Source: Spirometra erinaceieuropaei (taxonomy: Eukaryota > Platyhelminthes > Cestoda > Diphyllobothriidea > Diphyllobothriidae). From it: 64,000 nucleotides of DNA. Below are positions 1 to 12,800 of the stretch, in pieces. Below the pieces are notes generated by a model. That model made no database searches. It was not told the origin of the DNA and worked only from the letters and a program-made list of their open reading frames with translations. The DNA lies in NCBI GenBank assembly GCA_902702965.1, contig CACRXP010000010.1, forward strand, positions 2,294,439 to 2,358,438, in the 5' to 3' direction. How positions within the stretch are numbered: position 1 is the first letter of the stretch; every line of letters starts with the position of its first letter. A program made the position numbers and the translations under genes.

Positions 1-1180
1 TTCTATCACGGTAGACTTCTTCTCGCGCACGCCGCCGTCTTTGTGTCCACCCTGCTTGGGGCACACGGTGGAACGTCGTCGAAAACGACGATCTAACTGT
101 CGCGATTGTCTAACACTTCCAAAACCTACTCCTCGCACTGAGAGACTTGATTCACGCTCACTATTGGAAACCCTGGTCAATTTAACGTTCATATAAACGC
201 TACTGAAATAATGCTATTAATATGTTATTTTGAGTTGATTCAATTCTACGGACAGCACAATGCAAAATTGAGGATCACAATTCGGCTATCATAACTAGGC
301 CGTTTACCTCGAAGCAAAATGAAGCAAAAAGTACGGAGCTTCTCTGCGTGATCGATTTGTACACAGCGCAGGCTATGTTTAAAAGAAAGTTGGCGCGGTA
401 TACGTATAACTGCACCCGATTTGACTCTGAATGAAACTCTTTAATTTGGTCTAAAATTCTGTTGCCCTATGAGTTGAAATGTGAAGAATTGTATAATTAT
501 TTACCATACTGACAACAGAGGTAGAAGCTTAAAGCCCAGACATGCATGTTTCGCCAATCTTGTGTCGCTGCCTGACTTAGTTGTGAGGAGTTCGACTCAC
601 CAGTGGGTCTCTCAGCCTTCCCCGTGTGTCTTCTGGTATATGAATTCCAGTTTCACGCTGCCTTCAGTATGGTAAATAATTACACAATTCTATACTCCTG
701 GCTGCCCGTTGGCGGTTTGTGAATATAACGCGGTTATTCCGCAGTCGCTGATGGATTTTAGCTCAAATATTCATATCAAATTTCGGACTGTGCCTGAAAA
801 GTTAGTTTCCGAAGGATTTATTCCAAGTTCGAGCATCAATTTCCTCGGAAATTAAACAAGACTGAACTGTAATGAGAAAGAAATCTAGTTTTGAAATCCT
901 TCCACCCACGATTAACACCTACCTCGACGAACGTGGACGGAGTTGAATGTTTTAAGTCGACACTCGTGGGCCGTGGCCTGCAGCACTGAAAAGAAACTAT
1001 TCTGATGGTATAGCCCGGCAATGGACTGAGAACTGTCTTTATAAACAGGTTTGATTACGTTTCAAGGGTTGAAATCATTCTAAAGAACGCGAACGCTTTC
1101 AAAAAGAAGCCGGAAACAAACTCAACAATCAACATGGGAGCAAAAGTTGCAGTATATCCTCGCAGGTTTAAAGACAGCAG
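1..1180. other. No gene recognised; contains a dispersed repeat motif
   Basis: No coding region is recognised here. Bases about 45-110 are a diverged copy of a short repeat also seen near 8640-8720 and 43425-43475; all three share a bent motif reading roughly 'catgctg-gg-cacatggtgga-gtcg...aacgacg'. The short open frames are not supported by any family resemblance. Confidence 0.5.
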
Positions 1181-1189
1181 TAGCCTTGG

Positions 1190-1833
1190 TAAACCGGAAT
1201 TAGAAAAGTTTATAATTGTGAGGATTTTTAATACCGTGAAATGGCCCTTCATAAAACGCCATGTCTCTGCATTTACTAATGCGGCTTGTAAAGTCAACAA
1301 TATGGCTTAAATCCACTGCTAAATTTTACGTACTCCATGTGGTCTCCTCCTAATACCGTAGATAAACGTATGGTTTTCCGTAAGCGGAAAATATACGGCT
1401 TGTAGTTTGGAAACCCTGAATGCAAGTGTAACGGCAGGTGGGGTTCAAAATTATTCGGGAATTAAAAAAATTTTTCTGGCAACCAAATTATACCCTTCCT
1501 TTGAGTATCAAATTGGAAGATGTAATTTTCTACCGAATGAGAAAAGAATGAATATTTTTATGCATGTTTTCCATGAAATATAATCGAATCTTTAAGGGTA
1601 TCGAAAATCAATGAGAAAAGCGCATGCTACTTAAGCAGTCACCTTTTTGCAGAGAAGTCTTTGTATGCAGCCGGAAAGAAGTTCCTACGAAAGCCGAAAT
1701 CCTGAGCTAAATGAATTATTATAGAATTACGCTGCATGATGATTAGTTTTACAACCCTACTTATTTAATCTTTTCGAAACGGAAACGCATTTCGGAATCC
1801 CAGTTGACATTTCATGAGTTAGCCCACCTACTG
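1190..1833 (+). mobile_element. Degraded Tc1/mariner-type MITE copy (copy A)
   Basis: The segment aligns by eye with the interior and right arm of the MITE at 47555-48544. Shared landmarks are the 'ccctgaatgcaagtgtaacggc' stretch near 1415, the 'caatgagaaaa-gcatgctactta' stretch near 1610, and the terminal 'catttcatgag...ctactg' before TA at 1834-1835. The left arm is unclear and probably truncated. No transposase frame is present. Confidence 0.6.
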
Positions 1834-1835
1834 TA

Positions 1836-2639
1836 CACCAGCGGACGTAGAAGTGGCAGAGTAGCACAGGTGGCCCGTATATTGGAATTAAAATGGCCAA
1901 TAACCCATTTAGCCGGGAGCTCAATTCTAACGTGCGCCATCACGCGTCACTGCTGTGACGGATTGCTCGCCCGGAAGCGACAGCCAAGGTGGAGTCGGGG
2001 CAGCGGGCTCTAAGCAGAACGGGGAATGCTCATCAATCAGGATGGATCGGTAGAGGTCGCTCATTCATAGACGGCACCGATGCATGCATGATTCGAGGAC
2101 GAAATCTAGGTAAGCCTGCGTAACGCACCCTGGAGTTGAGTGGGCCGTTTAACTGAAGTGCCGAACTTAGGCGCGGACCCAGGATAGGTCTGGTGTGATC
2201 GAGTGTCAGTGATGATACCAGCGCCCCTTCCATTCAATCGCTGACACCCAACCCGTCCCCCTCCAAATACCCTCTTCGCAGGTCGTCTCGCCGTCCCTCC
2301 CCCACTCAGTGTCAGCACTCCCATCTCCCGCCCCTGAGGCTGCCTCCTGCGCTGCACTCCCCACCGGTGGTCTAAGAGACACGACAGAAAGTCCCCCCCC
2401 GACTCCAGATGGGACTATTGTACGTACGACACACCTCATCTTCTTATACTGTATGCGCATTTATACGGTTCTTGCCATTAGAATAGTTTTCATACAGTTC
2501 TACTGCTTCTTTTTATGACCTCTGCCTATGCGTGTCCTGTGTAGTGCTTGCCAACTCTGTTCAGTATTCACACGGACCGCGCGTGCTTACATATCCCTGT
2601 GGATGCCGACCTCAACGTCGTCGGCCGCCACAGCGGGTT
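1836..2639. repeat. No gene; GC-rich dispersed repeat at about 2190-2420
   Basis: No gene is recognised. On the minus strand, bases about 2230-2390 contain an 'accggtggggag-gcagcgc' block that recurs on the plus strand near 31890-31920. This suggests a dispersed GC-rich repeat of unknown class. Overlapping frames in this block reflect base composition, not coding. Confidence 0.4.
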
Positions 2640-2925
2640 ACAACATGACAGCGTAAGGCACAACGGAACGAGGGAGTTCCGTAATAACGGTCGGTGAGCG
2701 CCCCCTAAAATTGCATATTCCCGATCGAAACCGACAGGGCAACAGGCTCGTGGCCCAGTGGTTAGTGGCGTGGACTTCTAACTAACAGGTCGCGAGTTCG
2801 AGCCTCGGGTGTTCCACACTTCGGAGTTGGGTATGACTGGCTGACGACGGCTAATAAGCCAGAAATGGCCATTCCAGTCTCCCTCGTCTTTGTCAGTAAT
2901 AACATTATGACAGCGTATGTCCTGT
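2640..2925 (+). mobile_element. tRNA-derived SINE
   Basis: The sequence TGGCCCAGTGG at 2751-2761 matches the pol III A-box pattern. GAGTTCGAGCC at 2794-2804 resembles the B box, with tRNA-like spacing. The same head, tRNA-like and tail modules recur in the same order at 49205-49500. The tail holds the 'gtatgactggctga-gacggctaata' module, also found at several other sites. The family name is unknown. Confidence 0.75.
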
Positions 2926-3748
2926 CCGAATAAATGCACTTCAGCACACTGTCGAATTCCGCCACGACCATCAGTAGCAGTCAACCGGTGGCGTCCTTGG
3001 CCCTGTTACACACTTTGACCACAACTGGTTCAACTGTTTACCGTTCAATAGCCGATCAGGCGTTTAGGGAGCATGGATTCTGTCGTGGGCCCATCTGAGA
3101 ATTAGATCCTTGAAAAGGTTCTTAGTGGTCCTGATAGTGGTGAGTCTTCATCATCGGAGAGGAGAGAGAGAGAGGACTGGATGTGCTTGGATATTTGTTC
3201 CCTTGCATCCCCCCTCATGACCAGCGCGCTGTGCCCTGACCTAGGCGTCACACAGCCAACGAAGAAGACGCAGTAACAGCCCACTCGAAATCCGGTTTGA
3301 CATAATCCGCGGAGATCACGAGGTGGGTCACAGACTTTGTGTCCGATTCCATCCCAAGGAGTCGGTCGGCAGATCAACCAACACGTGAAAAGGTACCGCG
3401 CGGTCTATAGCACGCATGCTCGAAGGTGTATCAGTTTCAACCCACGAGACTAGGTAGATCGCAGACAGGGAGAGGGAGAGAAAAATTTACTAGCTGTCCG
3501 CTTCGTGATAAAAGTACGCAGAAAATTCAAAAACACACAATACTCGTTGCATGGGATCAGCATCAAAAACAAAATCAGAGCAGGTCGCGCGGGCGCGAAG
3601 TCGAGTGCGACAATTCGAGTTGTAAGAAAGAAGGGAAGGCTTCAGATTGTAACAGAGTAGAAAAGAGGATCACGGTGAATAGGGGAGGGAGGGGTGAGGG
3701 AAGGGACAAGTTACCCTTCCTATCGACTGGCAACAGTCCGGGTGGGGC
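2926..3748. other. 3' flank of ARP3; no other gene recognised
   Basis: This lies downstream of the ARP3 stop codon (minus strand) and probably contains its 3' UTR. I found no convincing AATAAA on the minus strand. An A/G-rich plus-strand frame at 3426-3752 overlaps the last ARP3 exon antisense and looks like composition, not a gene. Confidence 0.4.
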
Positions 3749-3844
3749 TTAAATGAGCGTGCCAAAAGCGGCATTGTGGCGGCAGATGGAGGGGCCAATC
3801 TCCTCGTATTGCTGACGCGTGTGGCAAGCCGTGTAGAATTCGTT
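3749..3844 (-). CDS. ARP3: ARP3 exon 10 (terminal)
   Basis: It follows a CTCCTCGCAG acceptor and encodes 31 residues, [10 protein letters not shown] through [11 protein letters not shown], then TAA at 3751-3749. The conserved [12 protein letters not shown] block identifies it. The phase (0) fits exon 9. Confidence 0.95.
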   Translation of the reverse strand, partial: NEFYTACHTRQQYEEIGPSICRHNAAFGTLI

Positions 3845-6800
3845 CTGCGAGGAGAAATGGATGAGGTGGGGCAGATATACAATGAGACTCAGTGGCAGCA
3901 GCAAAAGTTGAGATTAAGTGGAGATCCTACGCATATATGTCAACACTCATGAATACTCAGGCATTATGCACAAGCAGTTCCAGAACCCACTCGTGGCCGG
4001 TGGTGCGGCACTGATGAACTCCGGTCCGACGAAGTGTTTATGATTAACCTGGCTGACCCCGCCAGAGGACCACTCGCGCCGTATGCGAGCGCGTATTTGT
4101 GTTTCTGGACCCACTTGGTGGTCAGCGTTATGACTGGTTGAATAAAGGTGGCATGAGTCAGAAACAACGCATTCAAGATTTGTCTGTATCTCCATCGCTA
4201 CCGCACGATAGATGCAGCCGGTGAACGACCCCATGAAACGTCACCGGAATTCTAAAATGCGTTGTCTATCTGGGAGGTTTACTTAAATTAGGCTGTAAAA
4301 GTTGGTTATCTTGTGGCATGATCGCGTGATGTTTCAGACACGTCAGGATGTTGGCCATCGAATGCACTTCTTTTTGACAGTCTACAAAAACCGCACTTAA
4401 AAAAGATGACTACCTGCGTAGTATGAATTTTCTATATCGAGTCTCGAGGGGCCTTATAAATTCAAAAATTCTTTGCAAGAACATGCACAAAATAATCTTC
4501 CAAGTACTCATTTGATACCGAACCACGTCTCTTTCAAATTTTAAACTCGAAGAAAGTGTATCTTTCGGTTTTAAAAAAAGTTTCTAATCACAAGGCTCTT
4601 TAAGACCTGCAATGTCCATTCGGATAGCATCATATATGCCCGTTTGATAACGCATGGTTCAAATCCGTTGCAACATTTTATGAGCCACACATGGTATTCT
4701 CTTAAAGACATAAAGGAATGCATGTTCCTGCTTACGCGGAAAGTATACAGTTTACTGACTGAAAACCCTAGACGAAAATGTAACGGCAGATTGAGTTCAA
4801 AGTTATTTGGGGATTGAAAAAAACCTTTTTTAAAACCAAAAGACGTCCTTTCTCCGAGCATAAATTTTGAAGAGGGCATGACTTGCTACCAAATGAGTGC
4901 AAAGAATGCATTTTTATGGGGTTTTTCTACAAAATATAGTTGAATTCACAAGGCAAAATACAACAATGAAGAAAATTTATGCTACATATGTAGTCATTTT
5001 TCACCAAGTGCTATGTGTTCTGGCAGCCGAGGAGACGTGCATTCAAAAGCCAACACCCTGGCGTGTCTGAAATATCATGGGATTAAATTACGAAATAGTT
5101 AATGCTACAGTCCCACCTAAGTAATCCTTCCTAATCGAAAACGCATTTCAAACTTTCAACTAACATCCCATGAGATTCGTCACTGATTGTACATTTGAGT
5201 GCGCGAGGGGAGGCGCTGATGAACGATTTTAGGCATGCTTTAAATAAAAAAGTTTTACCTGAACGCGGCTAAAAAACATTATCTGAAAACAAATGGGCAA
5301 GTTGATGGACCAACAAGACAAACGAAACGAAGCCCATCAAGATCTCTTCACTTGGGGAAGACAAGGGAGGCCTGAATAATCGTTTCTTGCATACTTTTTG
5401 ACCTCAGGTGAAGATGGAGATCTGAGATTTGCACTCCGAATACATATAAAAATTCTGACTGTAGATTTCCAGCTTGATTCCTAAAAGATATTTATGGCTG
5501 AATTCTCACAGGGCTTTCCATCCCGCGCAGGCGACAAGGAAAGGCTTTGTATATAAACTATGAGACTGAATTGTCGTCAGATATGCAGACTTAAATGAAT
5601 CCGTGAGCAGTCATGCCTTTAGCGTGCCTAATTATTTGGGCACGTTACTACGTTCGGCCCCAAGAGCGGTCAGAAAGCTGTCTTCGGGACTGCACAAATA
5701 ATGTAACAACCAGAAAATAAAACATCCTCCAAGATAAATGACATCTGAGAGCAAAAAAAGGTGATGGCTCGACTAGCGGCTTGATGACCCTACATGCCTC
5801 TGTCCGGAAGTGACGTCAATCAGCACCTGTCTTCCCTCGGAGGCATAAAAGATTGGTGTGCGTTTGCTTTATCTGAATATACGCCTGATCTGTCTTGCGA
5901 AACACTAACAGAGAGCAAGACACCAGGGAAAATCGGTACTGTCAGACCCTTCTTGTAGATCTTCTTCTCAATCTGAGTGATAAAGTTTGCGTTTTTGGCC
6001 ATAGATGTTGGTTAAAAATAGTTGAACGGTGTTATGAACATGCCAGAGGAAAGCATTGGCTTATACTTCCTGTATTTTCGTTAGACGATCTCGGCTGTCG
6101 TTTGTTTGATCGACCAGACGCGGTCGCTGACTTCGTCCAACTTCCAGACGTATCACTGACTAGAACAAGAAAGACTGCAAGCAGCTTTTGGCTTATTCAC
6201 CATCTCCAGTCATACATGCCCAAATCCTGGGGTCGGAAGACTCGAAATTTAAACTCTGAGCTAGTTGGTTAGCCAATCGCGCTACCACTTGAGTCACGGT
6301 CGCATGCTCTGTCGGCTGAGGTTCCAAGTCACGTTTGATTGAGGTGGGGATATGACTGGCTGAGGCGACGACCAGCAAACCAGATGAGGACATTTCAGTC
6401 TCCCTTGCTCTCATCGGTGATACTTCTCAGCCGGCGAGCGCCACTGTCTGCGACTGGAGCTTGGAGGCTGAAGGGTACGCCTGCGTTCTGCGACGCAAGC
6501 AGTGTATATCGGGGGCGCTTCTTCTGCCTGGTTATTCAACTTCGTCAGAAGCGCAATTGAGTGAGTAACTCGGCCTTCCTCCAGGTTGAAAATCAAGCTA
6601 CCATGGGTCTTCGCAAATAGACCTTTATGCGGGTCGTGTGAATGAAGGTTACATATGCATGGTGCGCGTGGATTTGGACTCAGTTCCTACGACCATGCAT
6701 GGAAAGAGTTAACAGTCATTGGACAAATACATAGCCAGCTTCGTGACAGTAGAAGTTACTAGCTGAACGAAGTGGAAATTAATCCAAGAGGAGAAAGAGA

Positions 6801-9800
6801 GGACTGAATAAGCCGATCCACAGGGCTGTGTCCAGTGTTGCCCAAACCACCTCGGAATTCAGCTTTAACAATCCGGAGACTCGTATTTCATTGTGCCTTT
6901 TGGGCCAACTGGATTACATCGCACGGGAAAGCGAAGGTTCGGCGAAAAGTGGACGCATGAAGAAAAGTCTAGCCCAGATGACAAGAGTACACGATACCAC
7001 AACTTCTATTGTCCCTCCATGCATGCGTATCGGCTTTTTTAAAAATATCAATCATTTGTCAAATGACAGAAAAACTTACCGTGCTCGCAAGAAGAGATCC
7101 ACCGAACCATACAGCATAGCGTTGCATCCTATGAGTGACAACTTTTACTTCGATGGGTGTGGGCTGTTGGGAAAGAGGGAGCATGCAGGGTTGATGAGAT
7201 CTGAATTACACATGCTGCAAAATCGACTACTCGCATATATAAAGTAGGCAGTTATATGTGTTTTAAACGGTGTGGATGCGTGAACTACCTTAAAACCAGT
7301 TAAGGCCTCGTTAGCCTGAAGACGGGCGTCCACAATGTTCCGAATGTCCCGTTCAATGCGGCGGCCCAGATTCTTGAACATGGAGCTGCCACCAGATAGG
7401 ACGATATTCTAGTCAAACGATATAGAAACCATGGATTTCAGACTGGAAAGCACATTACAAGTTCACTCCATAAATACATTAAATGAGAAAGTGTACTATT
7501 GGTTTTAACTTTAAGCTGAAGTGGCAATAAGGATAGAGTCCATTGGCGTCAATCAATATAAGGACCACTCGCCGACCGTTTTTCACCAAAGTCTTTGCAA
7601 GTACAAATAAGAAAAGACTGTGCGACTATTTGATAACAAATGAGACTCGCAGTGCACTCACGCCATAGAGGCCTCGGCGAGCATCAATTGGAGACTTCTG
7701 AATGACCTCCTCCACCACAGTGCTAATCGACTGTGTGTAATCAGGGTTCACAAACTATGGGGAGGAAGAAAAGGAGATTTCGGTAAGTAGAGGACTACCA
7801 GCTGAATGCCTACAAAGGCTCATCTTTGATCAGGACAATACTAGTGACGTCTTTACCTCGGGGTGGAAGAAGACTTCTGGACCAAGGAATCTTTCGTAGC
7901 CAACATCTACAGTAACTGGGGGATACTTGGGGTGGTTTGTGACATCCTGGATGGACAACCATTTGGCGGGATCATCGTCGTACTTTTTGAACTCTTTGGC
8001 TAGGTCGCTGCACACGTAGGAGTAACTGAAAATAATAGGAGCGCTGTTAGGAACTTCCTCAACAAGTGGCATGACACAAAATCTGACGGCTGGGAAGACG
8101 AGTTTTTTTGGACGCGGTCGACATCCAATTTACTTGTGAAGTTCATTGATAGGACCCAAATGACACGACAAATAGGACGGGATATTAACGGACACCGCAA
8201 AGACAGCGCATTACTGCATTTGGATCAATACTTACGGAGTCGGAAATTGGTGCTAAGTGCACTGATTAAACGGTGCACAGTCTCTTACGAACGTTTGTAC
8301 CTACAGCATCGATATTAGCACCTAAGATTTCCTCCGCGTCAGCCCTTAGCGTCAGCAGGTTGAGGTAATTGGACCTCTACGTAGATAGAGCCTGCTTGTT
8401 AGCCTATCTGTGGCCCATCCCTACAACGAGCCAAAAGGGCCAACAGGGGAGGGGTTGTTGAGGATGAGCACACGTAACAAACGCCAAATATGGGGGGGGA
8501 CGAGGTGACACACCTAGGTGCAGGCTCACGTCGCGTCAGCCACCCGCGCCTGATCACGCCTCCGGTCTTCCTGACTTTGTCTTAACACTCGGCTCAGGTG
8601 ACCGATGGAGGATAGTATGGGGTGCATACAGTGCAAGTCACCACCCCTGTGTTCACCATGCTGCGGGGCACATGGTGGACATCGCGGGTAACGACGGCAG
8701 AACTGTCGGCCCGTCCCGGGTGTCCATCGCATTCAACGAAAAATACTCGGAAAATAAACCGGCTCAAATATTTGATTGCTAAGCGGTCACAGGTCACAGA
8801 GTGGTTGCAGCGTGGAATGCCCTGCCTACCGACGTTGGAATCTCCTCCTGTGTGAATTCCTTCAAGCGTTGACTTGACGCGCATCAAGCTTCCCAATTGA
8901 CATCCTCACATCCACTCTCATAACCTGACACAGATTATACGTGCATATACTACTTGTAATTAGTAAGTAAACGTTAATGATTGTTCTTTTTCGACTAGCT
9001 GTCTGCGAGTATGTACAAAATCCTTTTTTCACCTTCTCACTAATCAATGTTTTTCTCCGACGACTTGTAACCAATAGGGAGTTCAAAGGCGCTCGCCTAT
9101 ATTTCCCTTAATAAACTGATACTGATACTAAGTCTCAAACCCCGCGGGCCGAAGGGGAGATCTCCGTGGGTATTCATCAGTCCTTGCAAAAAGTGCTCGA
9201 GTCTGTAGCGGGTCCAGACGCCTAACTGGGCGTCAATTAGTAGCACTGAGGGGTCTATAAACCGATATGGTAGGCTAGAAGTGATTTTCCAAATTGGGTG
9301 CGAATGAGAAAACGGGACAGGTTCGAGGGTCGATGTCTGCATCCACCGAGTAATTGCGATGGAATGACGTCAATGGTCTAGTTGTAATTCATTCTTCGTG
9401 AAAGAACAATAATGAATGTGGGCAAAAAGTGGCCTGCTTGATTTTGCGTCCCTTACCGGTAAAAGGCCAAATCCGTGAGAAGGTTAGGCAAGGAATTCGC
9501 GGATTACACCTCCGAAGGCAACGGGATGGAGGAGGGTGAGGTTGACTCCAGTCAAGCAAAGACAGACAGCGCAGTCACAGACGACGCTGAAAACCCAGGT
9601 TCTAGACACTATGGGGTGCGCCAACCGTTTAACTCTATCACTCGAACCGTGAACAGTACTCTTCATTGTATAAAGATGGGTAGCCAAATTATATACTTGA
9701 AATAGAAGACTACAAACAAACTCTTTCCGATAAACGTCCCCTGCCCTTCTCGAGACAAGAGATGGTGGTCTACACACGGCCCCTCATGGCACGTTCCCCC

Positions 9801-12800
9801 CACTGTAAGGCACCTCTAGTAGCGCCGAAAAGTCAGATTTAAGGCGGGTGGGTTTCATCTACCTAGTCTGATCGGAGGATGAAATACCGGTATTCCGTCT
9901 TGTCTCGTTATAACTCACCGGCCATGGTCACGTGGCCGCTTGAGAGGACATTAGACTGGGGGACCTAGGTAAACTAGTATGTGCGCATTCCGTCCAGAAG
10001 TTTGATCATGCCAGTGAATCAGAGGCCCGCATTACTTAATATCGTCGGCCCTAGTCAACAGGATGTGAAGCTGTGACCCAACCGACTGAGTGACTGACTT
10101 AGCGACTGCCCGAGTCGAGACCCAAATGTAAGGTTATGGCATGGCTGGCTGACGGGAGAAAGCGAGAAACTGACATACAGGTTCGCCGTTTATTGGCAGT
10201 AATCCCGAGTGACCTTGACTAGGGTTGGCGTTCTCAAGTCAGTGCGGCGTAACTTCGGTGTTTGCGAAGGTTAAGTCAAGAAACCTCCCACTGAACGGAC
10301 AGTCAGAAGTCTTAGGCAGACAAGTTTGCCCGAGGTGCACTCTGTCTAAACTGTCAACAGTGGTGACAAAACTAGGGGGACCAACTCGACGATTAGAGGG
10401 GTGTAGCAAAAGGCCAGTTAGATGACAAGACTCAAGATCCGCGAATGAAGAAAAAAGTGGATGACGGCCGCAAAGGCCTGGCCACGAACAGAAGTGTGTG
10501 AACCGCCCTGGCGCACGCGACCAGACGCTGTCATATAATTTTGGAATATGACTGGCCGTCATGTGCTCAACCGAACACTCAAACAAGAGCGTACTGTTAG
10601 AACTTGACCGGTCTGGCGATGCCCAAAGTCAAGCGAAAGCCCTGCACAGGGTGGATGTGCACCTAAAACAAGAGGAGTCGGCTGCAAATGACACTCGGCT
10701 TACCGTTCTTTTATTTTTTTGGCGACATCCATGCTAAGCTCTGGGGGGATTCCTGTCTCCCGTTCTCGCAGCAGCTGTTGTATGAAGGAGGTGATGTCTC
10801 GGCCGGCAATTGGGATGTGTTTAATGCACGATCCGACAACATAACCGTCAACCACGGGTATAACGTGAGTGACACCGTCGCCCGAGTCAATGACTGTGCC
10901 TGTGAGACTGCGCCGTTTCTCCTCTCCGGAGCCCCAAGAAGCGATCAAGGCTAGAGTTGCCTGCAGAACAAGCGGAGGAATTAAAAAGTGTTAAATNNNN
11001 NNNNNNNNNNNNNNNNNNNNNNNNNNNNNNNNNNNNNNNNNNNNNNNNNNNNNNNNNNNNNNNNNNNNNNNNNNNNNNNNNNNNNNNNNNNNNNNNNNCA
11101 GAGCTGAAGAGAGTGCAGCTACACAGGACTGCTTGCAATCAAAACTGGTTTATGTGCTGGTGTCTAATATGGCTGTGGCCATGCCTAATCTATCCGACTT
11201 CGACAGTGTCGCGAATCGCACCTCTTCATGCCGGTCTGGAGAGCTCGACCCAACCGGTGAATGCTACTGAATAAGCTTACGTACGTTGTAGAAATAAAAA
11301 CACACCAAGCTCCGCAACTGCACAACCGGCAGGACACATGTCAGTGGCCTAATGGCAGAGCGTTCAACCCAATGACTACTAATCCCCAGCTCGAAGATAA
11401 GGTGCCCCAAACCTGAGGCTGGGCATGGCTGGCTGATGACGGCTAATAAACCAGAAGTGGCCACCCAAGTCCCCCTTGTCTTTGTCAGTATTCCATTCAG
11501 TGACATATAAATGGTCACTAAGCGACTGCCTTCGCGGGCTCTGGGTAGAGGCTCAAGATACAAGTGGATGGGCATGTCCGGTAACCTAATCGGTGAACAG
11601 AATCCCAACATCAAACGCCAACATTTCCATAAACGTACTTTAGAAGTGCAGTTGGCGTCCCTTTTCGTCCCCCTGTCCGCCATTTCTGGAGCAACTTCTA
11701 CCCCTTCCTCTCATGCGTGCTAACCCCACTTCTGCTGCATACTAACGAAATTGTTTTGGCAAACACCAGGAGGACAGTTTCCGACCAGTATGTCGTCTTC
11801 AGCCAGCTATGCCGAACCCCCCCATTTTGTCCATGCATTCGGATCACCATTGAGGGCCGTCGCCTGTACAATACAGACAGGCTGTGTTTCGTCCCACCAT
11901 CTCCGCATGAAATAGTTGTCTCGCCGACAAAGAGCTTAACGTCGAGTCGTACAAAACAGAAACTGAGCCTACAAGAAGTTCTGATTATGCATAAGCGCGT
12001 CTGTAGCACCGCTCGGTCCCGTCAAAGGCTGATTTAACGCATGAAACAAGGTGTTTCAAGAACAGGAGGGTGACTCGAAAGCGTGCGGCTGTCCACAGGA
12101 TACACAAAGCTGCTGGATTTCACTCGCACTGTGATAATGTTAGTCAATCTCACTGACGTTTCAGTATGTGAGATCCACACATGCCTCTACAAAGACTCGA
12201 TAAGCAGACAACTGGTCGAAAAGAGAAATAATACATGTGCTAGGGAACGGAGGACACAGCTGCCTATGTGGGTGACGGCAATAAAAAGTAATCGGTTAAA
12301 CGAAGAAAAAAAACAAAGGAAAGGCAGGAAAAAATCTTTGTTGACTGGTGTAAGCGCGGAGTCGAAGGGATTACCTGTACAGCAATGTATAGGCCAGGGA
12401 TGTTGAAAGTTTCGAACATGATCTCTGCCAAGTACTCTCGGTTTTCAGGGGTATTTAAAGGTGGTTCAGTCTGAAAAAGGGAAAGACTTGGTTAAAAGGA
12501 CACATCGTTGCTCTGCCCCAGAGGCGCCCAGTCCTTGCATAAGAAGCATTGAGGTTGCAAGCGCAATTATGGTAAGGCAGCATAGAAAGTTCTTTATAGC
12601 CGACTTAGGAAAATCAGAATCCGTCATATAAACCTCAACAGGGGATATAAGTGCATTAAGACTGTTGGAAACATGCTGTCAGCTACATAGGACGTAAAGA
12701 CAGCTTCGGACGAAGACGCAAAGGACACAAGGGCAGTGGGTTAGACAGGAATTTCCAAAACAAACCATGAGGAAGAAGTGATCCTCGGGTTCTGCGCGCA

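Noticed and set aside
2033..2518. Five overlapping frames on both strands
   Set aside because: They fall in a GC-rich dispersed repeat and overlap one another; composition explains them.
2751..2804. Functional tRNA gene
   Set aside because: A- and B-box-like sequences are present, but no cloverleaf with a proper acceptor stem is seen, and the unit recurs with a common tail, fitting a SINE.
3426..3752. Plus-strand frame of 108 residues over the last ARP3 exon
   Set aside because: It is antisense to a securely identified exon, and its content is a run of basic and polar residues from A/G-rich DNA.
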